Shown: piece after piece, positions 47,374-59,186 of the stretch
How the letters are laid out: each line of letters starts with the position of its first letter
Position numbering within the stretch: the stretch's first letter is position 1
From: Cymodocea nodosa
Taxonomy: Eukaryota > Streptophyta > Magnoliopsida > Alismatales > Cymodoceaceae
Length of the DNA stretch: 64,000 nt
Direction of reading: 5' to 3'
Assembly: GCA_036874045.1 (NCBI GenBank)
Contig: CM072335.1
Coordinates: 18,917,501 to 18,981,500 of the forward strand
Program-made: the position numbers and the translations under genes
Notes under the pieces: model-generated
Databases searched by the model: none
The model's input: the letters and a program-made list of their open reading frames with translations, nothing else
Told to the model about the DNA's origin: nothing

Positions 47374-48681
47374 TTAAATAGTCCTTCCATCCCACATTTC
47401 CATCATCATATCCTCACGCATCTTATCAGCTAATTCTTTTCGTTGTTCTTGACTCGTTCCAACCTATGAATGTCCCATCCATATGCAATTCTCCTGTTGG
47501 TTTTATATCATCAGTAATATTTAATTCTTCTAACTCATCTTGCAAATCTTCAAATAAATCTTCTTTATTAGCCAATCGAATGAAATTGTGAAGTAAAAAA
47601 CATGCAATCACAATCTTCACTTGTGTTTCATATGGATATGGCATCTGACATTGTAAGATTGAAAAACGATGTTTCACAACTCCAAATGTACGCTCAATGA
47701 TTGTTCTTAGTTGTGAATGTCTGTAGTTAAAGTTTTCTATAGCATTACTAGGAAGTCTATCATTAACATAATTAGATAAATGATAGCGTACACCTCGAAA
47801 TGGGCAAATATACTCTGGTAGATTGGGATATCCAGCATCTACCAAGTAAAACTTACCTATATAAGAATAGAAATTAGTATGATAATGTGCATATTACTTG
47901 AAAATATACTAATTGCATTTACTTGGAGGAACTTTGAAACCATTAGGTCTACTAATTGCATCTTGAAGGATACGAGCATCAGCTACTGATCCTTCCCAAC
48001 TAGCTAAAATATATGTAAATCTCATATCAAAATTACATGCTGTCATCACATTTTGAGACAATTCACCTTTCCTATTTCTAAATCTAGCTATTTCTTGTCC
48101 AAAAATAGTTGCTTTAATATGAGTACCATCAATAGCTCCAATGCAATCCTATACACATTAAACATCATTTAATCTTATTCCTTAAATAAGATAAAAACTA
48201 CAAGGACATTACAAAAGTGAATACATACCTTAAAATATGGATAAACATTTACATCATCTGTAATTCGACTTGGTGTTGAAGATGAAGGTCTTGCTATAAG
48301 CACAAGATATAGACATATTATAGTATTTAATACTTCATTAAAGTATTTGCTAACACTCTAACTTGAACGACTAAATCGCTCAACTGTTACTCCATACCTT
48401 TGATTTTGCTCTACTGTGACAAAGAACATGGCAAATTTCTCTTCTACACTAATGTTGTTGGTATCAGCAATAACTCCTTCATTTCTCATTAAAGAACAAA
48501 AACTTTTAAACACACTTTGACTCATTCTATAAATCTTCCGACAATTGTAAGCTTGATGAGGTTGACAAGGATTTAGTAATCTCTTAATGTAATCTGCACC
48601 TTCTTTACTATATATACGACTTGTGTTATTGTATAGTAATAGTGACGTACTTGTCATTTTTGCTAAAATTATCCATGACAT
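47374..48681 (-). pseudogene. Harbinger DDE transposase, three exons, nearly intact
   Basis: Exons 48681-48229, 48148-47923 and 47856-47374 are joined by GT-AG introns. N-terminal part: RMSQSVFKSFCSLMRNEGV and NISVEEKFAMFFVTV...YGVTVERFSRSS. Catalytic Asp 1 is in CIGAIDGTHIKATIFGQE (exon 2 start), Asp 2 in GSVADARILQDAISRPNGF, and Glu in LRTIIERTFGVVKHRF (exon 3). VDAGYPN and YRGVRYHL-type motifs match the DDE_Tnp_4 family. Two defects: a TAA codon after RFSRSS (48358) and a 1-base frameshift near 47465, behind which SQEQRKELADKM continues in another frame. It cuts and pastes the element together with the Myb-like partner. Confidence 0.88.
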
Positions 48682-49104
48682 AAATAGACGTAGTCACCTT
48701 CTTCTAGCCAATTCTTCTTCATCCAGTATGAATGAAATTGCATTATCAACTGTAGTAGTAAACATGTCACTAGGATTCATCCTCACCTACAAAATAACAA
48801 GAATATTACGAATTTACCATTTCACATTTCAATATATAAAAGACATTTCACATTTTTAAGAAAATAAAAGACATTCGATGTTTCAACTAATAAAAAGCAT
48901 TTTACATTTCATAATGATAAGTCATTTCACATTTCAATATATAATATCCATTTTACATTTCATCCATATATGACCTTCCACAAAAAGATTTCATCCATAA
49001 AAGATTACATTCACGAAATCACTTCATAAACACAAGAAGTTTAAGATTGGAAAGAAAGTGAATTCATGCACAAAACAAACATTTCATCCATTGTAACCAT
49101 ATGC

Positions 49105-52044
49105 TTACTTCCTAAACCTCAACCATCCATAACGCATTTCTACTGGTAAACTTAAGAACATTTTACAGAATTCTGGCTTTTGGGATAACTCCATAGCTTC
49201 ATATTGTTCTTTTGTAGAAAGACCTTCAATCTGAAGTAACACTGCACAACATGATCTAAATAATTTTTAGTCTTTTCTTTAATATCAACCAACCTTTCCT
49301 GTACTTCAACTAATTTTTTTTGTGTATCAACCAACTCTTTAAATTGTTTGTTCCGTGTAGCTTGATTTTGTTGATCTATTTCACACATATGCATAATGGC
49401 TTTTGATGCATTGTTTGGGTTTTCCCAACACTACACTAGAAAAACTTGGATTTGTTACTTCTATTTTTACTTAGTTAATTTATCTTTATGCCTATTCTTC
49501 TTTTAGAAGTAAACAAACAACCTTTAATACAATTTAGATATTAATTCCAATTTGTACTCTAACTGCAAGTGCATAGTGTCTATTGTATCAGTGTGCAAGT
49601 ACAGGTTGATCCCATAGGGAATTGCTGACGAATTTAAGAAATGTTTGATTGTGAACAATTCAAATTTATATTCAATAAGCACTCCGTTGAATTACAGTTA
49701 ACTCAACGGACTAAGTTCGTTGAGTTATGGCTAACTCAACGGACTATCCTCGTGGACTTAAGTTAACTCTACGAGTTTGTCTCTTCTTTATAATACTGCT
49801 ATTTACAAAGGAATTTGGCCAACCATTGGGCGATTCTACAGATTGTAAATAACATTAATTAAGCTTTTTAATGCTAGTTAACATTGGATTTATCATTAAG
49901 CAATGCTAACATTCAGATGATTCAAACATTAACCATTAAAATCTTTAAGTTTTTTGTACGAATCAATTTCAATAAACTGTAAAATTAAAACTAATATAAA
50001 ACAATCATAAAATTGATACAGATAACATTAATCATGATACAACACCAACAATACAACACTCAAATACAACATACAAACAAAGATAAATTGTTTTTGGTAT
50101 TTTTGTTTTGATGTGAACATGGAATTGGGCGAAAGGTGAAATGTAAAGTAATCTCACTTGATAGTAAATACTTCCGACACTACTTGCAATGTGATTACAC
50201 CACTAAAAATTAAACCACTTACAATTCTGTCTCCTCTCCCTATAGAATCGTGAGTCCAGAATTGCAAGATGATCTCCTCTTCAACATACAGGCATCAACC
50301 CGAAGCCAAGGCTAAAAGCTTTACGATTTCCTGAAATATGAGTCGGCGCTTGGTGCAAATGTCTTCCCTTCTCGCGACGCGATCACTCCTCACAATGGTT
50401 GTCAGGCACTGTGTTTGGCTCGGAATCGACCTGACATCAGGCAAATATCCTCACAGACCTCCGATAATTGGTGATTATGGTGGTGATAATGATGGTTGGT
50501 GTGATACTCCGGAGAATCGTCGATACTATCTACAGAAAGCTCGGTGCTCCTCTGTATACACTGATCGTCCATCGATCACACTTTCTTCTTTTTTTCTTCT
50601 TTTCTTTTATATTTCTTCAGTAGTAACTGCTTCTACTTGAATGATCGGTTGGATTTCCTTCCTTTAGATCAACGGTGATGATTTCTTTCTCCCTATGTGA
50701 TTGAATTCCTGCGTGATACGTGTAAACGTGGTTTTTTCTTCCAACTATCTGTTCCTGCAATCGCTATAGTGGCATATTAGAAAATATATAGTCCGTGGAG
50801 TTACAGATAACTCAACAGACTTTCTTCATTGATTTAACTATAAAACACATGCAAAAATAACAACTTAAGTTTATAACGCTAACCTAACGTGTTACCTTAG
50901 TGTTCAATATAGCAACTCAATGCATACAGTTATGCTAACTTAACGAGTTATAACTTAAGTAAATCTACTAAATCTCGACACGTGTATATCTAGAAATAAT
51001 AAAATATTCTCTCTAAACATAACTGTTCGGCAATTTAAACATAACTATCCGATACATATTCGGTCTGTTAAACATAACTGTTCGAAATATCAGAAAATTT
51101 GGATACTTAAAAATTTCACAGCCTGCAACTTACCGACAGTTCATAAATGTACTAAATTAACATTAATTCTCCAAAATTAAGCAGATTCTTCAATTAAAGC
51201 ATATAATAGTGCAATTATAACATAATGGCTTAATTCTCATATGATAAGCTAAATATTATGCAATTAACCATCATTTAACCGTTAATAATATGCACTTTTT
51301 CATTCTAAACATGCATCTTTAAATGAATCTGCTATGATTTGATGGGACACTGCATGAGGTCTTGCTCGTCTCTTCCTCTTCTCAATTAACACCCTTGAAC
51401 TTCCTCCTGATGAAGGAGGTAAATCAGAATCCATGTCCATTGTTTCTTGAGTGGTATTGAAAGTGTTCATTTCCACATCCTGTGTGTTTGGTACAAACTC
51501 TACCTCATCACCTTGTTTAGCCATATTCCTAGTGGCCATACTACCTTCAAATATTTGTTGCAATTGCTCAAATATCAAGTATGGTTTGCCTTTGTAGCTT
51601 TCACACTCTAGATGTGCCTATAAAAAGAAAATTGTAGTCAAAATGAAAAAAGATAAACATTATAATATTTTATAAGTCATAAGTGATTAAAAAATTAACC
51701 TTAACGAACTCCTTCCAAATCTCATCATCAATGTCAGTGTAATCTTAGATAAAATTCCAACCCCATCCACTCTGGTTGGCAATTTTGGAGTAATTTCGAT
51801 ACATTAGTCGCCAAGTTTTTAAGCGACTTTCTACATTCTTCCTTGTGATACCTGTGTTTCTTCTAGTATTGTATTTTTCAATTACTACATCCCAAGTGCT
51901 ACCTTTGATTTTTCCATCATGAGTTTTCTTATTTCCTTCATTCAATACTTCTGCTAAAATATCTAAGAAATATGCATCTGCTTCAACATTCCAACTAATG
52001 TAACTTCTACCTCCACTTATCCTTCCCCTATTAGGAGTACTCAT
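49105..52044 (-). pseudogene. Harbinger Myb/SANT-like DNA-binding protein, split by a solo LTR
   Basis: Exon 1 is 52044-51700, with the SANT-like domain SYISWNVEADAYFLDILAEV...STWDVVIEKYNTRR...TRKNVESRLKTWRLMYRNYSKI and SGWGWNFI, then a TAA stop and DDEIWKEFVK. Exon 2 starts at 51617 (AHLECESYKGKPYLIF) and goes through TSSGG-like Ser-rich and basic KRKRRARPH parts. It is cut at 51317 by the Athila solo LTR and resumes in frame at 49411 (coiled coil QKKLVEVQERLVDIKEKTK). One frameshift near 49250; the original stop is at about 49105. This is the usual second protein of Harbinger elements, needed for nuclear import and end binding of the transposase. Confidence 0.85.
49412..51311 (-). repeat. 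Athila solo LTR (D) with perfect TGCAT duplication
   Basis: It begins TGTTTGGGTTTTCCC and ends CATTCTAAACA, 1900 bp. TGCAT flanks it on both sides (49407-49411 and 51312-51316). It sits in exon 2 of the Harbinger Myb-like gene; without it the reading frame is continuous. Hairpin array at 49682-49776; SIRE-shared block at about 50846-50955. Confidence 0.93.
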
Positions 52045-52295
52045 TTTCTACGCAAGCACAGTTTCAACAACTACAATAAAACATATGGAATAACAATAAT
52101 AATAAAAATATTCATATGCATTTGCAAATACCATTACATTCATATTTTTGTCAAAATCATATAGGAGAATTGCAAAACTAAAAACAAAGTAAAACAATTA
52201 ATCATTAGACATGCTACACAAGTCATGTAAAATGAAATTTGTGGGAGTTCTACACAAAAGATTGGTCAAATCTTCTATGTGATGTTTGACAAAGG

Positions 52296-53855
52296 TGTAG
52301 GATCGTATGACTACACAAGAGGGGGGTGAATTATGTATTTTTAATATTTTTTAAAATATAATTGAAACTTTAAAACTCAAAAACAAGTCGAGGCATTGTT
52401 TTCATAAAATCATTTTTATTCAAGGTTTCAATTACAATATACAATTCAGTTCTCCTTAGAAATTGTAGATGCAATTATATTTCGATACCATGTATCATCT
52501 AAACAATTTCATAACTACAAACAGAGAAAACTAATTTGCGGAATTTAAAACTTTTCTCCCTGTTTGAGATCTTTCTTCTTTAGCAATTCTTCAGTGACGA
52601 ATATCTTGTCTTTTCATGCTTCACCGAATTTGCTTTCTTCTGATACTTCAAATCTTCAGTGACGAAAATCTTACCTTTTTATGTTTCACTGAACTTTCTT
52701 CCACTTGAGAGATTTTTCCCGAGAAGGTGTTTTTGATCCTTGAAAAAGATTTTTCTTTTGGTGTGCAAGGATGGTTTGATCCTTGAAAAGATTTTTCTTT
52801 TTGTGTGCAAGGATAAATTGATCAACGAGAATTCTATGCCTTTTATACTGTATCTTCATTTCATGCATATCCTTTACGTTTAACCACTACCAGTTTTCCA
52901 CTTCTCCACGTCTTTTCTTTTTCCTTCATCGAAACACACGTTCTAACCCACGTTTATATTTTGAATTTTCTTTAATCATTAGTCTTGGATCTCTGAAAAA
53001 TTTCCTGCAAAATAAATTTTCTCGTCCAAAAGTTTTTCATCAGTGTAATAAGAAGTCGTTACTTTAATGTTAACTAAACGAATAACACAAGTATATATAT
53101 AACTTAACGTTTCTAACTTAACGAGTTCCTCATGTGCCATTTCACGTGACAAGTACTATAGCTAACTCAACGAACTATGTCTGTGGTGTTATGCTATCTC
53201 AACGAACCATCTCCGTTGTGTTATGATAACTCAACGAACCAGTAATAAACAAATGTTTTTATAATAAGAATTTTACCACGTGCAAAAATAACAACTTAAG
53301 TTTATAACGCTAATCTAACGTGTTGCCTTAGTGTTCAATATAGCAACTCAATGCGTTTAGTTATGTTAACGAGTTAAACATGTGCACCTTACGTGATACA
53401 ATACAACATTCGTAACTTATAATTTCATCACGTGTATAACACTAACTTAACGAGTTCGTCTCTTCTTTTACTCACTAACTTAACGAGTTATCACGTGACC
53501 TATTTTAACCTTTAAGCCTCTAACTTAACGAGTTTTCACGTGACCTCTATACAAACAAAACTCTAACTTAACGAGTTATCTAAACGTGCACTGTTCATGA
53601 TACAGAAGATATAACATTAAAACATATCATGCTTTTCAATAAAAACACACGTTAACTTAACGTTTAGCTAAATGAGAAATTAATGCAACGAAACGACTAG
53701 TTATTAACTTCAGATCCAATACAGACAAGTATTTATATCATTAAGCATTTTTTTGTATTAATTGATAATTTTAATTTCTTTTCACAAGCAATAGTAATTG
53801 AGGAAATATGATTATTTTTATTCAGCACACATCATCAAAACAAAAATACTCAACA
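52296..53855 (-). repeat. SIRE-type copia solo LTR with perfect AAAGG duplication
   Basis: TGTAGGATCG to ACTCAACA, 1560 bp, flanked by AAAGG (52291-52295 and 53856-53860). It is highly similar to the LTR at 59387-60906. Two internal tandem duplications: about 59 bp around CTTCAGTGACGAA (52591-52690) and about 41 bp around GATCCTTGAAAAAGATTTTT (52734-52815). TATA box on the minus strand at 52840-52847. Confidence 0.92.
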
Positions 53856-53860
53856 AAAGG

Positions 53861-54576
53861 TTTAATTGATTCTTATAACTAATGTGCATCTATTGAACAA
53901 AGTGACATTTGAAACTTATAACATGAAGGAAGAAAATAGTATTATAAACTATTTATAATGGTCAAAAATGTTTGATTAGATTTTTTTTTTCCAGATCTCA
54001 AAGCAGCATAACAAAATAAAATCCAAACTCTTGCAAAGGTGGTAGTTAAGAATACCCAACTATCAAGCAATGTTTCATATTTCTCACACACTACAAATTC
54101 CATAATTTAATGCTACTTTCAGTCATCAATGAAAATTAGATATAATAAATTAGCATCAAATGTATAAATCCAGCAAATAAGAAAAAGACCTACTTGCTTA
54201 TGAAATAATTTTACAAATGTAAAAAGTATAGGTGAAAATGAGGAATGTTGGGATTAAAATTTGTAACATGTGCAAGAAAACCATTTTGCAAGTAAATTTA
54301 CAAATTTTCATATTAACGAATCAAAACTAAGTTAATCATTCACAAGATAAATGACTACCAATCAAAAGAGAAATTTTGATTACATATTCTAGGTAGCAGT
54401 ATAATTATGCAAAAAGGTGTATGCTAAAGAATAGAGCATGGAGTCGGTAAGTCATTAAAAATGTGGTTGATAACTCATAGGTTGTCTTGAAAGTAAATTT
54501 TTAATTGATTTGTTCCAAGGGAAAATTGACCTACAAAATATATGTAATACTAGTTTAGAAGTACAAAGAAACTTAC
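53861..54576. other. Harbinger upstream region without a gene
   Basis: AT-rich; no frame recognised. It lies behind the SIRE solo LTR, on the 5' side of the Myb-like gene. Confidence 0.4.
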
Positions 54577-54725
54577 CAAGTCAAGAAGACGTTTTTTAGC
54601 ATCAACTTGTTGTTGGCTCAAGCAAACATCACCATTAGTAGATCCCTTGGTTAACAACAACAATCTATTTGGATTTTCATCGGTCAACCATGATAGAGTC
54701 AACACTTTCTTTCCACTTAAACATG
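54577..54725 (-). pseudogene. Exon-like coding piece of unknown origin in Harbinger
   Basis: The minus strand reads GKKVLTLSWLTDENPNRLLL, LTKGSTNGDVCLSQQQVDAK and KRLLDL without a stop, and ends exactly at a splice-donor-like CTTG/GTAAGT (54577/54576). Codon content looks like a real protein but I do not recognise it. It may be a 5' exon of the Myb-like gene or a host exon captured by the transposon. Confidence 0.4.
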
Positions 54726-54929
54726 TTTGACTAGTATTATAAACATGAGATCTGGTTTATTAGCTTCGTGCATCAGTAAAGCATGCAATAAAATTGGGAA
54801 AAAAAATATTCATTCATTGCACTCGTGTATCAGATGCTATTATAGTGCAAAAAAATGGCACTTATTGAAAGTGAATAAAGATTTACATAGCAAAGTATCT
54901 GTAGGCCAAACCTATTGGGTGGGCAACGA

Positions 54930-55240
54930 CGGGCGACAACAGCTTCGAGTGACACCAGTAGCTTCGGGTGATAGTGGAGGCTTTAGGTGACAACGATGAC
55001 TTTAGGCGACAGCAAGGGCGAGGGCGGTTTCGACGCGAGGAGGTTTCGACGGTGCTACGCGTAGGAGGTTTCCGTGAGGGCGAGCAACGAGCGTGATAGT
55101 GAGCGCTAGTGCGAGTACGACAACGACTGCAAGGGCGAGTGCGAGCGGCGAGCGCGACGACGAGCACAAGTGCGAGTGCAACGGCGAGCACAAGCGCGAG
55201 GGAGGGTGAGTGTGTGCGCTAGAGGGCGAAAATTGCGTGC
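54930..55240. repeat. CpG-rich GCGAG-repeat island near the Harbinger end
   Basis: About 60-65 percent GC in an AT-rich element, made of many near-repeats of GCGAG and GCGACGA spaced 6-12 bases apart. Arg- or Ala-rich frames over it follow from the repeat and are not genes. It could be promoter or 5' UTR sequence of the transposon or a captured GC-rich exon. Confidence 0.6.
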
Positions 55241-55690
55241 GCGAAGGTGGGAAAATTTGAGTTGGAAATGGAAAATGAACCTTTTATATGGACGGAAATA
55301 TGTAGAATTCCTTTTTGTCAATTGACATGCACACTAACAACTTACAAAAGGAAAGTTTGAACTTTCCTTTCCTTTCCAAGAATTCCAATGTGCACTAACC
55401 CCCCCTTGATGTCCCAACTAAGATCTTCGTTGTCCCCTGCAACACTCAACCTCTTGCGTAGGTCATCCTTGTTGACATTGATAATGGAAGCCACTAGTTT
55501 CTTCACGTCATTCTCCCCTAGATCCTCAATCTCGTCCCATACAAGGTCCTTGTCATCTGCCACTTGCTTGGACACAACAACAAAGGAGGTATCACCGTCC
55601 TTGCAGGAACTTGTAGGCTCCATTGCCTTCCCATCTAACACCTTCACCTTACTATTGTTAGCCTTGGTGGGTTTGAGATCCATCTCTACC

Positions 55691-56950
55691 CATTCCTTTA
55701 TACTCTATAGGCTTTACTTCTAGTAGAGTAACCTACAAAAATTCCTTCATCCGATTTGGCTTGAAATTTATCCCTTTTATCCTTAGTATTAAGAATAAAA
55801 CACTTGCAGTCAAATGGTTTCATATAGGAAATTTTTGGAACCCTATTAAACATAATTTCAAAAGGAGTTTTATTAACATGAGGTCTTAAATGACTTCTGT
55901 TAATAACATAACAAGCTGTATTTACTACTTCAGCCTAAAGATTTTGAGGTAACTTATGTTCATTTAACATAGTTCTGGCCATTTCTTGAAGTGATCTATT
56001 CTTTCTCTCAACAACACCATTTTGACATGATGCTCTTGGAAAAGAAAATCTGTGATCAATGCCATGCTCATTACAATAGTTATCCATTTGATCATTATCA
56101 AATTCAGTTCCATGATCACTCCTAAGTTTTTGAATAGAGACACTTTGCTCATTTTGAACAAAATTGCAAAATATTTTAAATTTTTCAAAAACTTCTGTCT
56201 TAGATGCTAGAAAATATACCCAAGTGTATCTAGAGAAGTCATCTACTAAAACAAATACATACCGTTTACCACCAAGACTCATGATTCTTGTTGGTCCAAA
56301 TAGATCCATATGTATAAGTTCTAAGACTCTCTTGCTTGAAATATCAATTTTGGATTTAAAAGAGTTTTTGTGAAGTTTACCTAACTCACATGCATCACAC
56401 ATAAAGTTATTTGAGTATTTAATCTTTGGTAAACCTCTCACTAAATGTTTTCTAGATAGTTTATGTAATAGTCTCATATTTATATGCCCAATCCTTCTAT
56501 GCCATAGGTATGCATCACTAGTTTCAGCTAGCAAACATAAATTTAAATCAACTGCACCAGAAGGTAAAGATAAAATACATACAGAACCTTTTCTTTTAGC
56601 AATAAACTTAATTTTATCTGTATTTTTATCAATTATTTTGTATACATTATCTTCAAACACTACATAATATCCATTTTCAGTTAGTTTTATGACACTCAGC
56701 AAATTAAATCCTAGGTTTTCTACATATAGTACATTTGAAATAACACAAGTAGGAGTTATTTGAACATTGCCCATACCTATGATTTTATCTTTGCTTTTGT
56801 TTCCAAATGTTACACTTCCTTTCATGGTATTTGTAAAATTTTGTAATAGACTTTTATGTTTGGTCATGTGACTTGACGCTCCACTGTCCAAGATCCATTT
56901 TGATGTTGTTTCCTCCTACAACACAAATTAAGAAAAACTTTTTCTTGGTA
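55691..56950 (-). pseudogene. SIRE protease end and integrase
   Basis: The open frame 56891-55935 starts with the protease box MDSGASSHM (catalytic DSGAS). Integrase follows: zinc-binding LWHRRIGHINMRLL...CDACELGK, DDE Asp 1 in LIHMDLFGPT, Asp 2 in LRSDHGTEF, Glu in NGVVERKNRS. A stop after KLPQNL; the homology continues in frame (AEVVNTACYVINRSHLRPHVNKTPFEIMF, CKCFILNTKDKRDKFQAKSDEGIFVGY) to 55691. It is remarkably complete up to the fusion point. Confidence 0.9.
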
Positions 56951-57299
56951 CCCAATGTTGTTGAGGACTAAGTTCATTAAACGCATATTTCTTCTTTTTG
57001 TTTAAAAATAATTTAACATTATCATTTATATTCTTATTAGTTGTAAGTACTATTGATTTATCATTAGCTTCATACTCACATATAACATTATTACTTTTAC
57101 AATCATTCTTTTTGTTTTTAGATGTAGTATAATTAAGACCAAACAGATTTTTATCAGATGTTAATTTATTTTGGTGATACTTATATATTTTAGTAAGTTC
57201 ATACCAAGATTTTGTACTTGTATTAACATTTTCCGTACATACAAAATCTTTTTCTACACAAGAATTTTTTGTTTTATCACATGAAGAATGAGTAATTGG

Positions 57300-59186
57300 T
57301 CAAATACTAGTGTATTGAATTACATGCTCAGGTTTCTGAATTTTCAGTTTACTACAATTGTCTGAAATTTTAGAAACATTAGAAACTGAATTTCCAGAAC
57401 AAGAAACAAGATTTTTAGAAACATTTATAGTCATGTTAGAAGTACAATTTGACAAATCACATTGATTTATATTACTACTACATGATTCATCCCTTGAAGT
57501 ACCTACTTTTACATATTTATTACCTTGTTTCATAATAAAAAGAATTTTAGTCTTAGATTTACTTGAACTGCAACTAATAAATCCTTTATTGGCTTGAGAT
57601 TCAGGATATTCAGGATAATCAAATCCTAAGCCAAATTTATAAGACATCGTAGAGGTACTAGTTTGTTTGTCTAACTTAGTTTGACTTAAATTCCATTTCT
57701 AAAAGGTAGAATTTAAATCTTGCTCTCTCAGTTTCAATTTTTCTATCTCTAATTCAAGTTCATTTATATTGTTTCTCAACATTTCATTTTCAGATTCTAT
57801 CTTTAATTTTTCAACATTTATATTCTGTATTTGTTCATGCAAGATACATTCATTAAATCTAAATTTTTACAAATCTCTAATATGATTTTCATTATCACAT
57901 TTAAACTTTTCTAAAGTAGTAGACATGAAACAATTTTCCTCTTCCATAATGGATGAAGATTTTCTAATATTCTTATTTTCCAATTTACATACTTTAAGTT
58001 TTTGTAATAATGCATGATAAGCACATAATAATTCATCAAAGTTGAAGTCTGAATGACTTTCAGGATCAGATATTACCTAAGACTCATCTGCCATGAAGCA
58101 CACATGAGCAACGTCTTCTAACTCTTGTTCTCCTTCTGAATGTGAAGATTTTGATGCTGATTCCTTAAATTCAGACTCTTCAGACGTGTCATCTCAAGTG
58201 ACCTTCAAAGCCTTTTTCTTGTAAAACTTTTTTTGAGTTTTCTGAGCTGTCTTCTTCTGATTTGTCTTACTTTGCTTTTCATTTTTCCTCATAGGACAAT
58301 CTGGAGAAAGATGTCTAGGTTTCTTATAGTTATAACATACATACTTTCTGAATGAAGAATTCTTGTCATTCAATGATTTTGACGTTGAGGGTTTATCATT
58401 TTTGTTCCTTTGCTGTTTCCTAGCTTTCCATGCTTTCTTGAATTTCCTAGTCAGCAAAATCAAATCCTCGTTAGAATCAGTAGATATATCAGAATCTGAA
58501 TTAATTTTGAAGGCTATTTCTTTCTTCATTTTTAGTTTGTTGTGACTTAGTGATTCATTTAATTGAACTTCATAAGTTGTTAAATTTCCTATAAGTTCAT
58601 TCATAGTATAAACATTTAAATCTCGTGATTCCTCAATTGATGTTACTTTCTGAGATCATTTAGAACTTAGGGATCTAAGAATTTTCCTCACCAAATCCTT
58701 CTGTTCAAAATTCTTTCCTAAACATTTTAAAGAGTTTATGATATCAAGAAATCTGGAAAACATCTCAGAAATATTTTCGTCTTCATGCATCTTAAATAGT
58801 TCATACTTATGAATCAACATGTTTATTTTAGTCTCTTTAACTTGAGAAGTACCTTCATGTGAAACTTCTAATGCATGTCACACCTCATAAGTAGATTTAT
58901 ATGCCGACACATTACTGAACTGTTCATAACTCAATGCACAAAATAAAATATTTAAGCCCTTAGCATTTAGAGTTTCATTTTCTTTTTCAGTAATTGTACA
59001 AGTATTATAATGAGTAGTTAACGGAGTATATGGTTTAGAAATCATGAACCACAATTTATGATCTATACTTTGAAGAAAAACAATCATCCTATATTTCCAA
59101 TATTCAAAATGTATTCCATCAAATAAAGGCGGACGATTAAGATTTTGGCCTTCATATAAAGAAAAATTACCATTTCCAGTAGCCAT
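57300..59186 (-). pseudogene. SIRE gag and nucleocapsid region
   Basis: Start MATGNGNFSLYEGQNLNRPPL...EYWKYRMIVFLQS, open 59186-58878, stop YEV-TGA-HALEVSHEG, then MLIHKYELFKM and FLDIINSLKCLGK to a second stop near 58660. Knuckle part 58604-58194 with VCYNYKKPRHLSPDCP: the second Cys has become Tyr and a Gly has become Arg, both single transitions. Asn/Lys-rich coiled-coil-like sequence follows, with the frame at 57647-57300, before the protease. Confidence 0.8.

Larger units (their letters stand above)
45791..55405 (-). mobile_element. PIF/Harbinger DNA transposon with two solo LTR insertions
   Basis: The ends are inverted repeats: left GGGGTTGTTAGTGTACATTG, right (complement) GGGGGGGTTAGTGCACATTG. 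Both are flanked by the 3-bp duplication TTG (45788-45790 and 55406-55408). Both standard genes are present on the minus strand: DDE transposase (47374-48681) and Myb/SANT-like protein (49105-52044). Without the Athila solo LTR (49412-51311) and SIRE solo LTR (52296-53855) it is about 6.1 kb. Sub-terminal copies of the end motif lie at 45891 and 45940 (TAGTACAC, TAGTGCAC) and at 55324-55342. Confidence 0.9.
45778..55690 (-). pseudogene. 3' end of a BSD-domain protein gene, split by Harbinger
   Basis: Residues on the minus strand from 55690: KEWVEMDLKPTK, TSFVVVSKQ, DLVWDEIEDLGE, DDLRKRLSVAGDNEDLSWDI. The spaced 'DLxWDEIED' and 'DLRKRLS...DLSWDI' motifs are those of the C-terminal tail of plant BSD-domain proteins (PF03909 family). 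At 55405 the frame is broken by the Harbinger element. Beyond its other end at 45790 the frame goes on as Lys-Asp-Asn-stop (stop at 45778-45780), with AATAAA about 20 bases later on the minus strand. Upstream (55691) it is fused to SIRE integrase instead of the rest of the gene, so this is a fragment. Only the identity of the tail is inferred; the BSD domain itself is not present. Confidence 0.6.

Noticed and set aside
49682..49776. Regularly spaced palindromes looking like a CRISPR array
   Set aside because: Three units only, inside plant LTRs, with no spacers of constant length and no cas genes; a eukaryotic context.
52686..52868. Lys-rich frame in the SIRE LTR, also at 59780-59968
   Set aside because: It comes from the 41-bp tandem duplication in the LTR; no support as a gene.
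54883..55321. Arg/Ser- and Ala/Val-rich frames over the GCGAG island
   Set aside because: Products of a short GC-rich repeat, open in several frames at once.
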